A stretch of 64,000 nucleotides of DNA, from the NCBI GenBank assembly GCA_025667525.1, contig CM046881.1:497385627-497449626 (forward strand). Direction: 5' to 3'. Position numbers and translations under genes: made by a program. Below the pieces are notes generated by a model that saw nothing but the letters and a program-made list of their open reading frames with translations, was not told the origin of the DNA and did no database searches. The stretch comes from Glebionis coronaria (Eukaryota; Streptophyta; Magnoliopsida; Asterales; Asteraceae). Each line of letters opens with the position of its first letter. Position 1 is the first letter of the stretch. Below are positions 22,330 to 33,639 of the stretch, piece after piece.

Positions 22330-24854
22330 TCAAAGAACCAAGGAGTTAAAATAATTTTTAAAATCTTTGATACCAATCGCTGGAACATTCCAGTCAGCAC
22401 AACTGAACCTCCTTTCACACAGTCCATGCTGGACATTTGCTCAGCAAATGCTCCAGTAGTGTTTAAAGCTCCACAAGACACTCCTCCAACTGGAGAAGGG
22501 GATGTAATAGGCACAAAGTCTGGAGCTTCTTTTAGACCACGTCAAAAGAGCACATCTATGAATACTATTAAGTGTAGACGTGAGTCTAAGAAAAGGAGGC
22601 ACCCCACATAATCTTCATTAAAGAAGATTTCTGATGAACCCAAAGGCCAAGTTTTGAAGAAACAAAAGTCCTCGACCAAGGACCAGAACCCAAGCCAGCC
22701 GCCACCATCAGTCTCTGCTGAAGGTGACATGCATCAAGAGGCCCTGAAGGCAACCCATCTCTCAACTTCTTTAGGAGAGAAGGGTGAAGATAGAGCGCAC
22801 CCTCAGCTCAATAGAGTGGAGTCAACATTGATAAGCAATTTAAATCTGAATACATATCAAATTTCATTACCATTCTCTATTATTTGTCACATTGAGTCTG
22901 CATCAGGGCATGAAGCGTCATCAAATACAACAGCTGATGCTGATCCTGGCCCTTCTGTTTCTCATGATATAGTTCCCTCACAACAGGGTCCTACTGAAGA
23001 AACCAAAAACATTATCATTGATCTTAACTCATCAGGAACTCTTTCTCAGGATCCATCAGGTAAAACCAACCATGGTGGTGAAGGACTTAAAACTGACCAG
23101 CACACTGAAGGTAGCGATCAATAGACAATCAAAGAAGTGCCTCTCTCCACTGGCGCCAAGGGGGACACTTGCCTACCTTTTTATTCAGCATGTCTGCTGA
23201 TGACTTGGAGAAGGAGTTGGGATGATTGAAAGAGCTCCAGTGTATCTGGATGATAGTAAATCTGAAGATGACATTGCTGATCAAACTTCTAAACCTCCAT
23301 CCCCCAGAACCATTAAGGTAAATGAACTGACCAATCAGGTGTTGGTTCTACAATCACAAGTGAAAAAGCTCAAGGAGGAGAAGGTTATTACTGATGCTGA
23401 ACTCGTTACACTTAAAGCAAGGCCAATTCCTCCCACTACTGAACAGATCAAAGACGCAATCCTCACTGCACTAAAGCCATTAGTGAAGGATGTGGCCACT
23501 ACCACTTTTGTCAAGAAAGAGATCATCTCCCTCGTGGACTCCATTAATACTGCATCTTTTGAGCTTCCTGTTGAATACAAGCCGATTCCTAATCAGCTTA
23601 ATGAGTTATGTGATTCAGTTTCAAAGATCAAGGACAGGGTGGGACTGCTGAAACAACAAAAACTAAACTTATCAGATGAAGTTCAGCAACAACTAAATGC
23701 TCTTGCAAATGTTCTAGGAATGTTGACTAAGGTAGCATCCACTTTAGAATACCTATGTGCATGCTTACATGCTGGGGGTTCATCAGAAGTTATAGGGCAC
23801 TCTTATACTGAGGGGGAGAAAGTCACTATTCAGCAGCTCTTCAAGATACATGCACAGAAGAAGGCCCAAAAACAACCTGTTGTATATGTGTCACCCTTCA
23901 GTGAAGAAAGTCCAACTAAGAATAAAGGTGAGTATTCAGCTAAGGATACTCATATAGATGGTCTTACCACAAGCAATGAGTCATCTGAAAGTTGGTCACC
24001 TCCCATAAAACCCAAAATCAAAGGTGAGTTCACACTAGACGAAAGAACTATCAAGTCAGGGCTGGCCACTCAAGAAGAAGAAAAGCTCAGAGATCTGAAG
24101 ATGAGCTTATATGAAAGAATTGGAAAATATGAGGTTGAAGGCCTCTTCAAGAAAAAGATGTTATACGAAAAGTTTTGTATAGCAAGGTTGAACAGAAGAT
24201 GTCTCTCAGAAATCCGAAACGTTGACATGATGACTTACAAGGGAGATATCAATCTGAAGTTCTATAGGGTTGATGGGTCTGATGAGATCATAGATGACTT
24301 CTAAGGGAAGGAGCTCTCCTATACTGAATGGCTAGAGATGAGCAGAAACATTGAAAAGAAAACATCTAGGAGGTGGGTAGAAGTTCGCACAAGAATTGAA
24401 CACTTTGTGAGAAATCATGAAAGGCTTGGTCAGCATCTGAACATCAGCAACCAAATCTCACTAGAGGATGTAGATCTAATTCTGGAACTAAACAAGAGAG
24501 CCAGTCTGGTTCAACATGGTGTGGGTGACATCTTTGTCACCACCAATAAATACAAAGAACTAGTTCAGTTTGAAAATCATCTCCCTGGACATGTGTTAGA
24601 AGAACAGAATTGGGAATGATAATGTTTAGCCATCGTGAACGCAGGATTTTGTGGGCATTAGTGATTTTGATGATCTAAACAATGAATTTCTTGGAAACAT
24701 TCAGAAAATCTTCTTTGCTCACCATGGTGGTCCAGGGCTCACTGAAGCTGCAAGAACCTTCAGCATGTGCTTACTATCAATACTGTACATCAGAAACTCT
24801 GATCCTTTAGTACAGACCCCTGTCATCAAAGAACTTAGGCCAAAGGAAAATTGA
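22330..24854 (+). pseudogene. Cop-Z accessory ORF, central and C-terminal part (unknown function, broken)
   Basis: It continues the protein interrupted at 1187. The frame first reads FDTNRWNIPVSTTEPPFTQS and a region rich in P, S and T with a basic KKRRHPT cluster (about 22330-22610). A TAA at 22609-22611 and a TAG at 23122-23124 break it, and a frame change follows. From the ATG at 23222 an open frame to 24304 holds a long heptad-rich region (about residues 25-170, for example LQSQVKKLKEEKV) that should form a coiled coil. After a TAA at 24302-24304 the same frame continues (SRNIEKKTSRRWVEVRTRIE) to about 24620. A last piece ends at 24854 after FFAHHGGPGLTEAARTF. The ancestral protein had roughly 1,080 codons. 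I recognise no named domain. Confidence 0.6.
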
Positions 24855-25020
24855 ATAATCATTTGTTATAGTTTTGTTGTAATTTGTAATGTTTGATAAA
24901 TTAATGATTATCTGATGTTTATAAGTTATTAATTGTTCAGTGCAAGTAAGAAGAAGTTGTTATGCTTACTTACTACTGACAATAGACTTAGGCTATTTGT
25001 ATATCCAAATAGGGGGAGAT
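24855..25020 (+). other. Cop-Z 3' untranslated sequence and polypurine tract
   Basis: A short AT-rich stretch ends in AGGGGGAGAT at 25011-25020, a typical Sirevirus-like PPT, directly before the LTR. It shows that the accessory ORF is the last ORF of its element. Confidence 0.7.
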
Positions 25021-25931
25021 TTTTGGGTCGGTATTTACTGACCCTGAAGCAACTCTAGGATTTGAATATAAAATCCCCCTAAGTGTTTCATGCTCAACAG
25101 TAAGGCTAGTCTGTTGAAGGATGACCAGAGGAACAAAGTTCCAACTGAAGACTTTATAGCTGAAGAAATTTCAGCACTCCCCTTCTAGTGTACTTAGAAG
25201 ACAAAGGAGTGTTCGCTTCAAATACTAGGCGGTCTAGTTGTTGAAGAACAAGGACTGAAGATGGGCTTTCAGTTCAGTTTGGTTTGATAATACCAAACTG
25301 AATGATGTCGATCTCCTATAGGATACTGAAGACACTTCGGTATTCTGATAGTTTGCATTAGGCGAGAAAAGATAACTTTAAGTCAAAGTAGGTTGCTTGT
25401 ATACTTAGATATAAGTACAACATTTATGTTTTCTAGAATAGTTTAATATGTACTTTTTACTGTTTATCCAGCATGGGCATCAACCACTCACTGGATAAAC
25501 TCATGCATTGAAACATGCAAAATGCAAACCCTAATTTACACTGCCTATAAAAGGAGTATACATTGAGAGAGGAAAGATTAACCAATACAATAGCTTAAAC
25601 TCTAGAAAACCTTTCTCTCTCGATACCAACTAAACCATATAGCCAAGATGCATATGAACGTTTAGATTGGAGCTTAGACTTTAACTTTGGTTAGACATTT
25701 AAGTAGAGGAGATCAAAACCCATAGTCATTCAACCACTTTGTTATTCCGCAAACAAAGTGGGTTATAGATTCTTTATATGATTCTAATAAAAGTCTATAC
25801 GTAGAAAACTATATTGGTATTGTTGTTTTAATCATTCATAGTTCTTATATATTGTTAAAACAACTCACTTGAGTCGAAGTAAGAGTTATTACTTAATATA
25901 ATAAGTAATAACGAATTCCAAGGGACCAACA
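25021..25931 (+). repeat. Cop-Z 3' LTR (about 0.9 kb)
   Basis: It starts after the PPT with TTTTGGGTC, probably an original TGTTGGGTC with one change, and ends GGGACCAACA, giving imperfect inverted termini. The TATA box is at 25546-25552. The right side joins copia RNase H coding sequence, so Cop-Z is inserted in Cop-Y. Both ends could be wrong by a few bases because the 5' LTR is outside the window. Confidence 0.65.
25546..25552 (+). promoter_or_regulatory. TATA box of Cop-Z LTR
   Basis: TATAAAA followed by GGAG, about 525 bases into the LTR. Confidence 0.5.
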
Positions 25932-26236
25932 CTTGTCAACAATCTCTATGGATGAAGCAAGCGCTTGTTGATTACGGGATTTCTCTTAATTATGTTCCCA
26001 TCATGTGCGATAATAAGGGTGCAATAGACCTTAGCCAGAATCCCGTGCAACATTCGCAAACTAAGCACATAGAGATTCACCACAATTTTCTTAGGGATAA
26101 TGTTAAAAAGGGTAACATTTTGATTGAGAAGGTGCCATAGGTAGAAAACTTAGCCGACATATTCACTAATCCACTTAAGAGGGAACCTTTTAATTATTTG
26201 TGTCTAGGTCTAGGTTTAATGGAACATATTCCTTAA
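25932..26236 (+). pseudogene. Cop-Y copia RNase H C-terminal fragment
   Basis: The frame reads QSLWMKQALVDYGI, then CDNKGAIDLSQNPVQHSQTK and HIEIHHNFLRD, the standard end of a Ty1/copia RNase H. It finishes with NLADIFTNPLKREPFNYL. RNase H would remove the RNA strand during reverse transcription. A TAG at 26138-26140 interrupts it. Its upstream part was separated by the Cop-Z insertion and lies left of the window. Confidence 0.85.
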
Positions 26237-27753
26237 TTATGCATTTTAATTAATCGAGTCTTTTTCTCTTTTGAGTCTTTTCTTTCTTTGAGCTTTTGAG
26301 TATCGTAAACTTCTTTTGAAAACCTTTTCTTCCCTTTTTCAAAATTCTCAAAGTTCTTTGGAAAATGGTAGAAAAATGTTTTTGCATTGCTAATTCAATC
26401 TAAAAACATTTTTCATAGCTTCTTGCTATTCATAATGAGCTTACATAATTCATATGTATGGGTCTCTCAAGAATAGCAACAACAAAAGAGAACTATGGAG
26501 GATCATTGTGTCATGACTTTTTTTCTAGTTCAACACACCTCCTATATCGATTTTCTTTAAAAATCCATGTATTTTTGTCAAAACCTTGTTTGGTGAGCTC
26601 TTGTGTGTTTTCTTTGTCTATCTTTGCTTCTAAGAATATCTCCATGATTAGTTAGACGAGAAAAATAGGAATTGCTAAATTGGAAAATCCTCCCTCATCA
26701 CCAAATTCCACCCACTGTGGGCATTTCTCTATTGAGATAGCGGTTCCCCAGTGATAAGGAACCGCCTGTTGAGATATAGAACCGCGCCCAGTAACTCCAC
26801 TTTCGAGTATTCCTGAAACTCTAAATTTGTTCCAACACTTTCTGGAATCTTTGTTTCAACCCTTTGACCACCCCTAAAATATCTTAGGCTTTCTTAACCT
26901 TAAGCATTTTGCATCCTTTCTCAAATCAAAATGTCTTATTCCCCAAATGAAAGCTTTGATTCTCCTCCATTTTCTCTAATTGCTTTCAATCCCAATTCAC
27001 CCAAGAACACTCAAAATCACATCTCTTCTTCTTCTAATAATGTTGATTGTGGTACTTCTTATCTTCCACCACTAGCCTTTAGTGTTCTTCCTCATTCACA
27101 TGATAATGTCATGCATCATAGAACATATTGTCATGTCAATACCAACATCTTGCTATGGCTAATATCTATGAAGACTTGAATTACATCAAGAGTCTCTTAG
27201 TCAAACCTCCTCTTCACTATGACTATGAGATCTCTACCAAGCCACCATCACCTACTTCTGCCACTACCTTGTCTTTTATCTAAGCATTGGTTGCTTATCT
27301 CTAAGACTTCTAGTTTAAGCAAATCTTAGGGTTCTAGTTTAACTAGGATTAGATTTTTGCTTTTCTTTTGCCTTGTTTTATTTCTCATACATCTTTGTAT
27401 GATTTATTTCCTTGTATTTTTTTCATTTTTTCTTTCAACACGACTTATCTTGGATCTTTGTCTCTTCTTATTATTATTTTATGTGATCTTTGCTATATCT
27501 TGATGGGTATCTCTTCTCTACCACTAACCCTTCTATGTAGCTTGTCACCATATATCGACTCCTTAGTGCCCCAAGCAAGGAGGGGTAAGCACTAAGGGGG
27601 AGCATTTGCAAAGTTCGATTCTTTTCTTCTTCAAAGACTTTTACAACTTTTTTTCTTTGACAAAGGGGGAGAAATGATATAAACTCGTCTTCAAAAATCT
27701 TGTTTTATTAGGTGATTGAGTTTATGTATTGTCATAATCAAAAAGGGGGAGAT
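26237..27753 (+). other. Cop-Y tail between RNase H and 3' LTR, with ORF remnants
   Basis: This is 1.5 kb of mostly non-coding sequence. An ATG at 26931 opens 82 codons rich in S, N and P (MSYSPNESFDSPPF). Just after it, in another frame, a sensible peptide reads YEDLNYIKSLLVKPPLHYDY, so these may be two parts of a frameshifted small protein of unknown function. An inverted repeat has arms GCGGTTCC at 26740-26747 and GGAACCGC at 26758-26765. The PPT AAAAGGGGGAGAT is at 27741-27753. Confidence 0.55.
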
Positions 27754-28991
27754 TGTTAACGCAATGATGCCTAAAAACATTACTTGCATTTTTCGATCTC
27801 GCTTTGTTTTAATTACGAAAATATGTAAAAACAAGCATTTACGAAAACAAAAAAAAACGAACTCTTGATTTAAAGTATTTTTCATTTCAACCATTACCAC
27901 TTAAGGTATGAACAGACAAGTACTCATCCTAATTAAGTGATCAAGGATTTAATCTTTTCTTCAAACTCACTTTTTATTAAGTGTGACAAGTTTTTTTTTA
28001 TTAAAATTTCTTTGAAGAAACTGTTTTATTAAATTAATTATTTGAAAATTTGAAATTTGAAAATGGCATATTCTATCTTGGTTTAGAATATCCTTTCAGG
28101 ATATTTTAATCTCTAGATTCCAACCAATCCACTAAAAGACAAAAGGGAGCGGAGTCTATGCAGGCGGTTCCTTAGCTCCTATAGTGGCTCCTTATTGATA
28201 AGGAACCGCGGGCTCTAATAAGGAACCGCGGGCAGATATAGTCGTTGGATGTTTGTCTTATAAATAGTGGACCATTCTCAGACTTTCAAGTCACCTCTTT
28301 TGCACATACATTTCCTGATTCTTTCATACTTCTCAAATCACTCAAATCCTTGATCATTTGTTTGATTACTACTTGTTTAGAAGTGAATCTTTCTCCTCTC
28401 ATCTTTTCCTCTCAAAGTGCAAAGAGAAGAACACTATCATCCTTGAAGTGTTGTGTCTACCTCAAAGATCCATTGAAGATCCAAACTTATTTATTCATCG
28501 TTGTGTCATTGTTGTGAAGATCCAATTAGTTGTGTGTATTTGGAAGTTTTGTATGTATTGAGGTTAATACTTAGTCCTTAAATTATATTGGTGTAGATTG
28601 GTCCTAGCTAAGATTAGGGCTCAAATTTTAGCTTAGAGTCGGAAATTGGTTAAGCGACGTTGTGTACGGTTTATCCACCTTAAGGATCTTGTTGATTAGT
28701 TAACTCTCGAGTAAGGAGTACTCGAGGAGTGGAGTAGGAACGAGGAGTGAGCGTTGCCGAACCACTATAAATCCTTGGTGTTTGGTTTGATCTTTCATTT
28801 CCTTATCTCTTTACGTTTATTATTCTTTATACTTGTGATTATTAATTTAGTTGCAATATACCTTGTTCGTATTGTGTATAAGCAGGTTTCACATAAATAC
28901 TTAAGCCTAAGATTTTGAAAAGCATTTTTATAAATCAATCTTTAACAAGTAAATTTAAGAAACTATTCAACCCTCCCTTCTAGTTTCTACA
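27754..28991 (+). repeat. Cop-Y 3' LTR (about 1.24 kb)
   Basis: It starts TGTTAACG after the PPT and ends CTAGTTTCTACA, a common Sirevirus LTR end. The TATA box is at 28259-28266. Directly upstream of the TATA are two copies of AAGGAACCGCGGGC 20 bases apart and one inverted GCGGTTCC. It joins Cop-X integrase coding sequence on its right. Confidence 0.75.
28259..28266 (+). promoter_or_regulatory. TATA box of Cop-Y LTR
   Basis: TATAAATA about 505 bases into the LTR, preceded by the GGAACCGC repeats at 28202-28209 and 28222-28229. Confidence 0.55.
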
Positions 28992-29645
28992 AATTAAATT
29001 GTCGAATTGTGTCAATTCGAACGGATCATGGTCGGGAGTTTGATAATGAAGTGCAATTTGGATCCTTTTGTGATGCCAAGGGCATCATTCATAATTTCTA
29101 GGCTCTAATAACACCTCAATCAAACGGAGTAGTTGAACTTAAAAATAGAACACTTCAAGAAATGAGTAGAACCATGTTAAATGAATCAAACATGCCTCGA
29201 AAGTTTTGGTGTCATACGGTTGATACCTCTTAACATATATCTTAATTAGACCACTACTAGATAAAACTCCATATAAAATTAAAAGAAATAAAACCAACCA
29301 TCGGATATTTCAAAGTATTTGGAAGCAAATGTTTTATTCTTAACACTAAGGATTATCTCACTAAGTTCAACCCAAAGTCGTACGAAGGAGTATTTATTGG
29401 ATATTCTCAAAATAGCAAAGCTTACATTGTGTTAAACAAACAAACCATGTGTGTCGAGGAACCATTGAACATAACCTTTGACGAAATACCACCTCCCTCT
29501 AGAACATCAACTTTGGTAGATGATGATCTAGTTGAAGGCCAAATTAATAACCAACAAATTGATATTGAAACAGACGAGGGAAATGAACCATTGAAAATTG
29601 AACCTATAAACATCAAGGTAACAAAGGGACATTCGTTAGAAAATG
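28992..29645 (+). pseudogene. Cop-X copia integrase fragment
   Basis: It starts inside the integrase core with IVSIRTDHGREFDN, containing the second catalytic Asp, and goes on to QSNGVVELKNRTLQEMSRTM with the catalytic Glu. It then has VFGSKCFILNTKDYLTKF and YEGVFIGYSQNSKAY, typical of copia integrase C-termini. A TAG near 29099 and stops near 29228-29260 disrupt it. It ends in HSLENV at the Ath2 insertion point and continues in the same frame at 37839. The upstream part was displaced leftward by Cop-Y. Confidence 0.85.
29641..29645. repeat. Left target site duplication of Ath2 (AAATG)
   Basis: It is identical to 37834-37838. Removing Ath2 with one copy restores the Cop-X frame across the site. 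Confidence 0.92.
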
Positions 29646-30575
29646 TGATATGAGCAAAAACTCATATCAATTAATCAACAAATCACCCTAAAACACAAGG
29701 AAAGTACCTAACTTTTGTGCTATAAAGCGGAATTATGTGGTATGTTTTGTGTTTGTGTATAAATAGGTAAAAAGGATATATTTTCAAGCAAACAAGAAGA
29801 AAATCAAGCTTATTTGGATGAAAAAGACAAAGAAGGATCAAAGATGACAAGACTTTAAAGATAAGGGACCTATCTTGACAACACTCCAAAGTTGAAGGAC
29901 TCAAAGTGTAAATTTTTCAAAGTCAAGATGAAAGTAAAACATGGTCAACTCTTCAGTCAACCAAGTCAAAGGGTCAAACTTATCAAGATTGCAAGTGGAA
30001 GGACCATTTATGCCAAATGAATGAAGTTCTAAGTTTAAATTATGAATCTGCCAAGTACAAGGGGTTAACTTGCCATTTTTCAAAGATAAAACAAGTTCAA
30101 TCCATGTGCATTGTTTCCAGCCAATCAAATTGCAAGAATGTGTTCACACGGATTGCCAGCTAGTGTGCCACCTCACCCTTTCTATAACTGCGCCGCAAAG
30201 CAACAGTGATAATCCACTCACTTAAAATCAACCAATCACAAAGCGCCAGTCCATAATCAAATTATCCAATACGGATAATGATCCGTGTGACTCTCTCTCA
30301 CCTAATCAAAATCTGACACGTGTCTTCTTCTTCCTCATCAAACCCAGGAACGAATTCGAGCTACACTTAATTTCAGACTATGATTTCTACATGAAACTTG
30401 GACGTATTCAAGAGAGGAACACATTGGACACACTTAATCAAGCTCAAACCTGGTGAATCAAAAGTCCCCAATTCATGAAGAACATGATGATGAACAATTA
30501 GCAGCTTGATGACACGTGGCAGCAATGAAGTGGTGGGAACACGTCATCAAACCTAAATCACTCTCACATTTTGTC

Positions 30576-30584
30576 TATAAATAA
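30576..30584 (+). promoter_or_regulatory. TATA box of Ath2 LTR
   Basis: TATAAATAA about 930 bases into the LTR, followed some 190 bases later by a polyadenylation signal. Confidence 0.6.
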
Positions 30585-30766
30585 GGATTAACACCCTCAT
30601 TTGTTGTAGTAGCTAAAGTGTGAAATTTTCACACACATTTCATTTCTCTCTCATTCCTATCTTCTAGTTAGTTAGCTTAACAAACTCAAGAGTTTGACAA
30701 GCTCTTGAGTTAGTTAGCTTAGTTGTAACTACTTTACCAGTCTTGTAACAAACTTTACCTTCAATC

Positions 30767-30772
30767 AATAAA
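30767..30772 (+). terminator. Polyadenylation signal in Ath2 LTR
   Basis: AATAAA in the context TCAATCAATAAAAAATCC, about 190 bases after the TATA box, which would define a short R region. Confidence 0.5.
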
Positions 30773-32722
30773 AAATCCTACTTTCTTTCCCTAAATCTAC
30801 TGTTCATCTCCTGCAATCTTGTTATCCTAGTGTTGTTGTTAGCTACTTGTGATCACAAATGATCATGATTAGCTAAGTGTTGAAGATTTGTAGCTGTTTT
30901 GATCCTGTTCTGTTCAACCAGTACCAGTTCTTGAAGAATTTGAAGCAAATTTGTTCAACAATGGTGATGATGATGATGTTAGCTCGTTGATTTGATAGTT
31001 GATAGTGTTAAGGTGGTGGTTAACACTATCTAGGAGGCTCAGCGCCTACCTACTCCATCAGAGGAGGCTTATGCTTATAGGTTTCAAGTTTCTGAGTTTT
31101 TGTTCCTCTAAACAGTTATGCATGCTCAATTCCTAGCTAAATATTGTTTGCTTACATGATCAAGTATGTTTTAAATTGATTTTGGTGTTTGAGTAGCTTA
31201 TTGTTAGTTTGATTTAAGCTTACTTGCTCATTACTAGTTTCTGATTTCAATATACCAGTGATACTTAGCTTGCTAGTTCATTTTGAGTCATAGCTGGTTA
31301 TACTGCTTGAGTTTGGTTCTTTTACACTTCATTTTAGTTGTTAAGTTTAGTCTGATATCACATTTTAACTAGTTCAACCAATTGCCAAGATTCCTTTCAT
31401 AAAAGTTTATAGAATTCAGTTAACTGGTGTTTGGTTTAAGCTGTCAAGTTGTAGTCAAGTGTTGATAATTGGTTAATTCCTGTTCATTCTCAGTAATTTA
31501 GTCATATTAAAAAAGGTTCAATAGTTTTCAAGTCAAGTTTTAAGTCAAAAAGGCAATTGGCTATTAAAAAGGTATGGGTCAGTTCTTAGTTTAAAATTTC
31601 ATAAAGAGTTGTTGATTTCAAGTGCTTAGCATTTCTTTATTTCTTGATGAAATTGTTTGAAACGAGTTCTAATTTGTCATTTAACATCTGAATGATAAGC
31701 TCTCTTAAGGAAATTATACAGTTTTCTAATTCAAGGAAGAAATAAGCATTTTACTCATCCATTAAGCATATGCAAGTTTCTGTAAACCAAAGGCTTACTG
31801 ATTTCTCAAACTAGCATTTCCACTTCAGAAACATCCCAATTTTCTTTCACAATTGTGTTTAGAAAGTGTTCTTGAGTAAATCTGGAAATTTTTAGCTTTT
31901 TCAAAAATTGGTCAAACTTTGGTCAAATAAGCTACTTCTAGCTTATTCTCATTTTCCCACTTCATTACTTGATCATTTTGAATTCCAAAAGATATTCCAT
32001 GCTCCTAATGGATTGATAATCAAGTTTTAGCAATAAAATCGACTTGTGCAAGTCTGGTTTATTAGGAAGCTTATTTGTGGCTTATCAAGATTTGCTTATT
32101 TGAGTTCTACTTGATTTCAGACTTAATCCTTTTACAAGCCTAGGTAATTTTGGATTTTAAGTTGTTTGCAAGTTGTTAGAGCTTATTTGGTCAAGTGTAG
32201 TGCTTATACGACCTTATTCAACCACTTAGTCCGTTTTTGGTTAATATTCACATTTAATTGCACTTTAGTCCTCATTTTTTGTTCCTGTTTGCAAAGCTGG
32301 CTAATCTTCCAACAATTTAGGGTTTGCATTTATTAGGTACTTGTATTTTCAAAACTTTACATTTTCAGTTAGGCAGTTTTACATTTTGTACATTTTGGTT
32401 ACTAGTTTGTTACATTTGCATACTTAGTCCCTTTAGTTAACTGAATTTACATTTCAAGCATATTAATTTCAAGATTTTACATTTTAAGCACTTAAATTCC
32501 ATAGTTTTACATTTTTGTCCTTATTTGAATAAAAATTTGGTATTTGACTAATTGATTTACGGATACGTAGTTAATATTTTGCAACTTTTTACTTGATTGT
32601 TCAATTAGACATAAAAAAGCCAAATAACCCTACCAACCAAAAACGATCATAAACCGATTTTGTTAGGACTTTCAATTGGTTATGAATCGAGAAAACTAAC
32701 TTCAATTATACACAATTTCAAA

Positions 32723-32740
32723 TGGCGCCGCTGCCGGTTC
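32723..32740 (+). other. Ath2 primer binding site
   Basis: TGGCGCCGCTGCCGGTTC resembles the tRNA-Asp complement over its first 15 bases with one mismatch, but its last three bases are TTC instead of GGA. Confidence 0.8.
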
Positions 32741-33639
32741 TTTGACTTTACGAGAGACTATCGATTGACGGTTTTCATTGACTTTTGGGATCTGTTCACT
32801 TAGTGAACGTTATTATTGAGTATCATAAATAAAAAACAATAAAAAATCAAAAATATAAAAATATATAAAAACTAAAATTTAACAAAAACAATTCTTTTCC
32901 TAAAGAATTGACAAAACAAATTAAAAGATATCCAAAAAGCAATCTTTTTTCTAAGAGATTGCACCCAAAAATATATATTATTAGATTCTCTCGGTTTTTA
33001 TGTACATATAGTATTTTCTCTAAAAAACTCATAAATACAAAAATATTTTCCATATATTATTATAAGTAAATACGTATACGTGTAAGAACAACCAATACAC
33101 ATATTCTCCATAAGTATTGCCAAGGCAATACACCGTGTTGAGGGGCGTTCCGGTCCTTGACACGTGTATCGATCAAACAAAATTAAGCAAGAATAGATAA
33201 ATACTTCCAATAAGCAATAATTCGAAGAATACAAACAATAAAGTGAATAGAAAGGCGATGTGCTATAAAATGCCATCTAAGGGTCAATAGGTACTTAAGT
33301 GCTTCGCGCCACCTAACCCCCCGTTCACTTGTGAGTATTCTAAGAAGGAAGGCTTCATTGGGGGTCTTGCACCCAAGTAGTACATACATATATTATTATT
33401 TTCTTGTGGATATTTCATATTGAAACTCGAAGAGGATAATCCTTTTCTCTTCAAAGTCACACGAGAGCTTCTCTCTCATTCCTCGTATTGAGTTGCATGC
33501 TCATTCGCGGGCGTGCACAAATACCGATTGGTGTACAACCCTTCCTCCGAAAAGGAAGAAAAAGAGAAAGAGTAGGAACACCACCGTCCATCAAGCCGAT
33601 CCCGAGAATCGTGCTTTGATTCATCCACAACAAGAAGCC
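32741..33639 (+). other. Ath2 untranslated leader with conserved block
   Basis: An A-rich stretch is followed by the block shared with Ath1 and Ath3: AATAGATAAATACTT near 33192, CTATAAAA at 33263-33270, ATCTAAGG, and AAGTGCTTCGCGCC at 33297-33310 with CTTGTGAGTATTC. The open frame from 33493 to 33639 has no ATG. It may hold an N-terminal basic extension (KRKKKRKSR) seen as a true ATG-initiated segment in Ath3. Confidence 0.65.

Larger units (their letters stand above)
29646..32720 (+). repeat. Ath2 5' LTR (3.1 kb)
   Basis: It runs from TGATATGAG to ATTTCA, two bases before the PBS. The terminal palindrome has perfect 9-bp arms at 29646-29654 and 29661-29669. The TATA box is at 30576-30584 and AATAAA at 30767-30772, so U5 is about 1.9 kb. 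The sequence AGGAGGCTCAGCGCCT at 31032-31047 also occurs in the Ath3 LTR. Confidence 0.9.
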
